NCBI GenBank assembly: GCA_036278835.1
Contig: DASUKH010000215.1
Location: 1-7,385 of the forward strand
Origin: DATARH01 sp036278835
Lineage (GTDB): Bacteria > Pseudomonadota > Alphaproteobacteria > ATCC43930 > CGMCC-115725
DNA: 7,385 nucleotides
Direction: 5' to 3'
The notes below the pieces were generated by a model. The model had not been told where the DNA came from. It saw only the letters and a list, made by a program, of their open reading frames with translations, and ran no database searches. The translations under genes and the position numbers were made by a program. Every line of letters starts with the position of its first letter. The first letter of the stretch is position 1. Positions 5,777-7,385 of this stretch are shown piece by piece.

Positions 5777-6763
5777 ATGCCGTCCAATCGGGTTCATCTC
5801 AGCGTCGCCGAGGCTCAGGCGCTCGGCGAGCGCGCGCTGCGCGGCATCGGTTACGATGCCGAGGACGCACGCATCATCGCCGATCATGTGATCGACGCCG
5901 CGCTATGCGGCTACGAATATTCGGGCCTCGCCAAAATCCTCAACCTGCCCGAGCACCGCCGCTTCGCGCTGCCGCGCCGCAAGATGAGCCTGATGCGCGA
6001 GACCGCGGTCTCGGCGCTCTATGACGGCGGCAACAACAACGGCATGGTCGCGATGTACCATGCCGCCAACGCGGCAATCGCCAAGGCGGCGGCGCACGGC
6101 ATCTCGGTGATCGGCGTCACCAACAGCTGGATGAGCGGGCGCAGCGCCTATTACGTCGAGATGATCGCGCGCGCCGACCTCGTGGCGATCCACACCGCGG
6201 CGAGCGCGCCGCATGTGGCGCCGCCCGGCGGCGCCAAGGCCGTGCTCGGCACCAACCCGATCGCCTTCGCGCTGCCCTCTGCCGACGGTCCGCTGGTGCT
6301 CGATATCGGCACCTCCGCTTTTATGGGGACCGAGTTGCAGTTGCGCGCCCGGCTCGGCCAGGAACTGCCGGACGGGGTAGCGCTCGACCCCGACGGCAAG
6401 CCGACCCGCGATGCCGCGGCGGCGCAGCGCGGCGCGCTATTGCCGTTCGCCGGGTATAAGGGGTTCGGCCTCGGCCTGATCGTCCAGGCATTCGGACTGC
6501 TCGGCGGCGCGGCGCTGCTGCCGGGCAACGATGACGGCTATGTGTTCATCGCCTTCCGGCCCGATCTGTTGGTGCCGCTCGACGACCTGAAGCGCGAGTT
6601 GCAGGCGCTGATCGCCCGTGTCAAGGCGGTGCCGCTTCTGCCCGGGATTGCCGAAATCCGCATCCCCGGCGAGCAGTCGGCGCGCAACCGCCGGCGTCTC
6701 GCGCAGGAGGGGCTTGAGATCGACCGCCTCGTTCACGACAGGCTGCAGGCGCTCGCCGGCTGA
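5777..6763 (+). CDS. Ldh_2-family (malate/lactate dehydrogenase-like) oxidoreductase with altered active-site motifs
   Basis: 328 residues, slightly shorter than the usual 330-360. The Ldh_2 family (malate, ureidoglycolate and sulfolactate dehydrogenases, piperideine-carboxylate reductase) reduces or oxidises 2-keto or imino acids with NAD(P). Fold markers: N-terminal helix VAEAQALGERALRGIGYDAED (10-30), GGNNNGMVAMYHAANAAIAKA (84-104), APPGGAKAVLGTNPIAFALP (148-167), VLDIGTS (174-180), LPDGVALDPDGKPTRD (197-212), LLPFAGYKGFGLGL (221-234), EIRIPGEQS (293-301). Odd: where most members read RGHxSHGV, this has CGYEYSGL (44-51), so the catalytic-type His is a Ser; where they read SNHFG it has NSWMSG (116-121). 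It may be a distinct subfamily with another substrate, or inactive. Ribosome site GGGAG (5767-5771) is five bases before the ATG. It starts 50 bases after mlaC; substrate unknown. Confidence 0.82.
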   Translation: MPSNRVHLSVAEAQALGERALRGIGYDAEDARIIADHVIDAALCGYEYSGLAKILNLPEHRRFALPRRKMSLMRETAVSALYDGGNNNGMVAMYHAANAAIAKAAAHGISVIGVTNSWMSGRSAYYVEMIARADLVAIHTAASAPHVAPPGGAKAVLGTNPIAFALPSADGPLVLDIGTSAFMGTELQLRARLGQELPDGVALDPDGKPTRDAAAAQRGALLPFAGYKGFGLGLIVQAFGLLGGAALLPGNDDGYVFIAFRPDLLVPLDDLKRELQALIARVKAVPLLPGIAEIRIPGEQSARNRRRLAQEGLEIDRLVHDRLQALAG

Positions 6764-6770
6764 GCCGGCG
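6754..6770 (+). other. Hairpin whose loop is the stop codon of the Ldh_2 gene
   Basis: CGCCGGC (6754-6760), TGA stop (6761-6763), GCCGGCG (6764-6770): a perfect 7-bp stem, extendable by a G-U and a C-G pair. The 3' arm runs into the G-rich ribosome-site region of the next gene (start 6779). It could couple translation of the two genes or act as a weak stop for transcription; no T run follows. Confidence 0.45.
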
Positions 6771-6778
6771 GGGCGGGC

Positions 6779-6961
6779 ATGTCCGACCGCCTGTTCTATG
6801 CGCTGTCGCTGCTGGTGATCGCGCTGTTCGTGGCGTCGGGCATGGCGCGGACGACGAGCTGGCGGCCGCGGCTGCGTCTGGCGGCGATCGTCTTTTTCGC
6901 ACTTGCCGTTGCAATCGCGCTCGCGGCGATCGCTTTCTGGCTGGCGTCCGCCGGAGGCTGA
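6779..6961 (+). CDS. Small protein with two predicted membrane segments, function unknown
   Basis: 60 residues, not recognised. Two hydrophobic stretches, about 5-22 (LFYALSLLVIALFVASGM) and 34-56 (rich in Ala, Ile, Val and Phe), flank a short basic loop RTTSWRPRLR (24-33). By the positive-inside rule the loop would be cytoplasmic and both ends periplasmic; that is inference. It starts 15 bases after the Ldh_2 stop with a G-rich region (GGCGGGGCGGG) just ahead and ends six bases before a strong hairpin, so it looks like the last gene of the run. No Cys, His or lipobox is present, so there is no hint of metal or cofactor binding. Coding status rests on position, plausible composition and hydrophobic pattern. 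Confidence 0.65.
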   Translation: MSDRLFYALSLLVIALFVASGMARTTSWRPRLRLAAIVFFALAVAIALAAIAFWLASAGG

Positions 6962-6966
6962 CCCGA

Positions 6967-6994
6967 TCGATACCGGAGCACGCTCTGGTATCGA
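6967..6994 (+). terminator. Strong hairpin, probable transcription terminator
   Basis: TCGATACCGGAG (6967-6978), loop CACG, CTCTGGTATCGA (6983-6994): a 12-bp stem with one G-U pair, starting six bases after the stop of the 60-residue gene. The bases after it are GC-rich with no T run, so it is not a textbook intrinsic terminator. It may act with Rho, protect the mRNA 3' end, or be an operator. Confidence 0.5.
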
Positions 6995-7019
6995 CGGCAC
7001 GCGTCCGTGTAGCATGAGG

Positions 7020-7040
7020 GCACGCACGGCTTCTGCGTGC
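7020..7040 (+). other. Hairpin in the leader of the yghU-like gene
   Basis: GCACGCA (7020-7026) and TGCGTGC (7034-7040) form a perfect 7-bp stem with a 7-base loop, 12 bases before the GGAG ribosome site. It could shape the 5' leader or be a symmetric protein-binding site. I could not pick a convincing promoter between it and the upstream hairpin. Confidence 0.35.
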
Positions 7041-7062
7041 GCGCCATTCCCCGGAGCTCAGC

Positions 7063-7385
7063 ATGGCCGATACGTCCGATTACGCGCCGCCGAAGGTTTG
7101 GACCTGGAACAAGCCGAGCGGCGGCAGGTTCGCGAACATCAACCGCCCGGTCGCCGGACCGACCCACGACAAGGAGCTGCCGGTCGGCCGGCACCCGTTG
7201 CAGCTTTATTCCCAGGGCACCCCGAACGGGGTCAAGGTCACGGTCATGCTCGAGGAGTTGCTGGCTCTCGGCCATGCCGGCGCGGAATACGACGCCTGGC
7301 TGATCCGCATCGGCAATGGCGACCAGTTCGGCAGCGGGTTTGTCGCGATCAACCCGAATTCGAAAATCCCGGCATTGGTGGACCG
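7063..7385 (+). CDS. yghU: YghU-type (nu-class) glutathione transferase, N-terminal 107 residues (3' end outside window)
   Basis: The open frame from the ATG at 7063 leaves the right edge with 107 codons. It matches the start of E. coli YghU closely as I recall it: PPKVWTWNKPSGGRFANINR (9-28), GPTHDKELPVGRHPLQLYSQ (32-51), GTPNGVKVTVMLEELLALG (52-70), AEYDAWLIRIGNGDQFGSGF (73-92), INPNSKIPAL (95-104). The N-terminal arm before the thioredoxin-like domain and the TPNG segment are typical of the nu class. That class binds two glutathiones and shows disulfide-bond reductase (GSSG/GSH) activity rather than classical conjugation. Cytoplasmic, presumed role in thiol redox or stress. Ribosome site GGAG (7053-7056) is six bases before the ATG. 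It is separated from the upstream genes by two hairpins, so probably its own unit. The C-terminal helical domain lies outside the window. Confidence 0.94.
   Translation, partial: MADTSDYAPPKVWTWNKPSGGRFANINRPVAGPTHDKELPVGRHPLQLYSQGTPNGVKVTVMLEELLALGHAGAEYDAWLIRIGNGDQFGSGFVAINPNSKIPALVD

Overview
The window is GC-rich, contiguous chromosomal DNA that reads like an alphaproteobacterium. The evidence is a SahR-type regulator next to metF and metH, an mlaA-mlaC pair without its ABC transporter genes, and CGTCATGGCCGGG-type palindromic intergenic repeats of a kind I associate with that class. I cannot name the genus. I see no phage, transposase, CRISPR, tRNA or rRNA. Both window edges cut through genes.

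Positions 1-3962, minus strand: a SAM-cycle (methyl-cycle) block. It is read sahR-like regulator (ArsR-type HTH fused to a methyltransferase-like domain), then metF (methylenetetrahydrofolate reductase, sharing an ATGA start/stop overlap), then, after a 195-bp gap holding a complex palindromic repeat, metH (cobalamin-dependent methionine synthase, 597 N-terminal residues, running off the left edge). MetF makes the 5-methyl-THF that MetH uses to turn homocysteine into methionine. The fused regulator is the type reported to repress these genes until S-adenosylhomocysteine (SAH) builds up. Just upstream of the regulator is a perfect 20-bp AT-rich palindrome lying in the spacer between a TTGACG -35 and a TATGTT -10. 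This is a near-ideal autoregulatory operator, and it predicts a transcript starting at, or within a base or two of, the ATG.

Positions 3992-4311: a divergent intergenic region of about 320 bp. It holds a 91-bp inverted repeat whose arms are themselves hairpins with compensating base changes, a second smaller inverted repeat, a plausible promoter for mlaA, and a hairpin followed by four Ts close to the mlaA start.

Positions 4312-6961, plus strand: mlaA (outer-membrane lipoprotein) and mlaC (periplasmic lipid carrier) overlap by ATGA and form the outer half of a phospholipid retrograde-transport system. They are followed by an Ldh_2-family (malate/lactate dehydrogenase-like) oxidoreductase that lacks the family's usual SHG and NHFG histidine motifs, and by a 60-residue protein with two predicted membrane segments. 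A strong 12-bp hairpin six bases past that last stop probably closes the run. From 7063 to the right edge is the N-terminal third of a YghU-type (nu-class) glutathione transferase.

No wholly new system is evident. The best leads are the operator/promoter architecture of the SahR-like gene, the Ldh_2 homologue with altered active-site motifs, and the two structured intergenic repeats.
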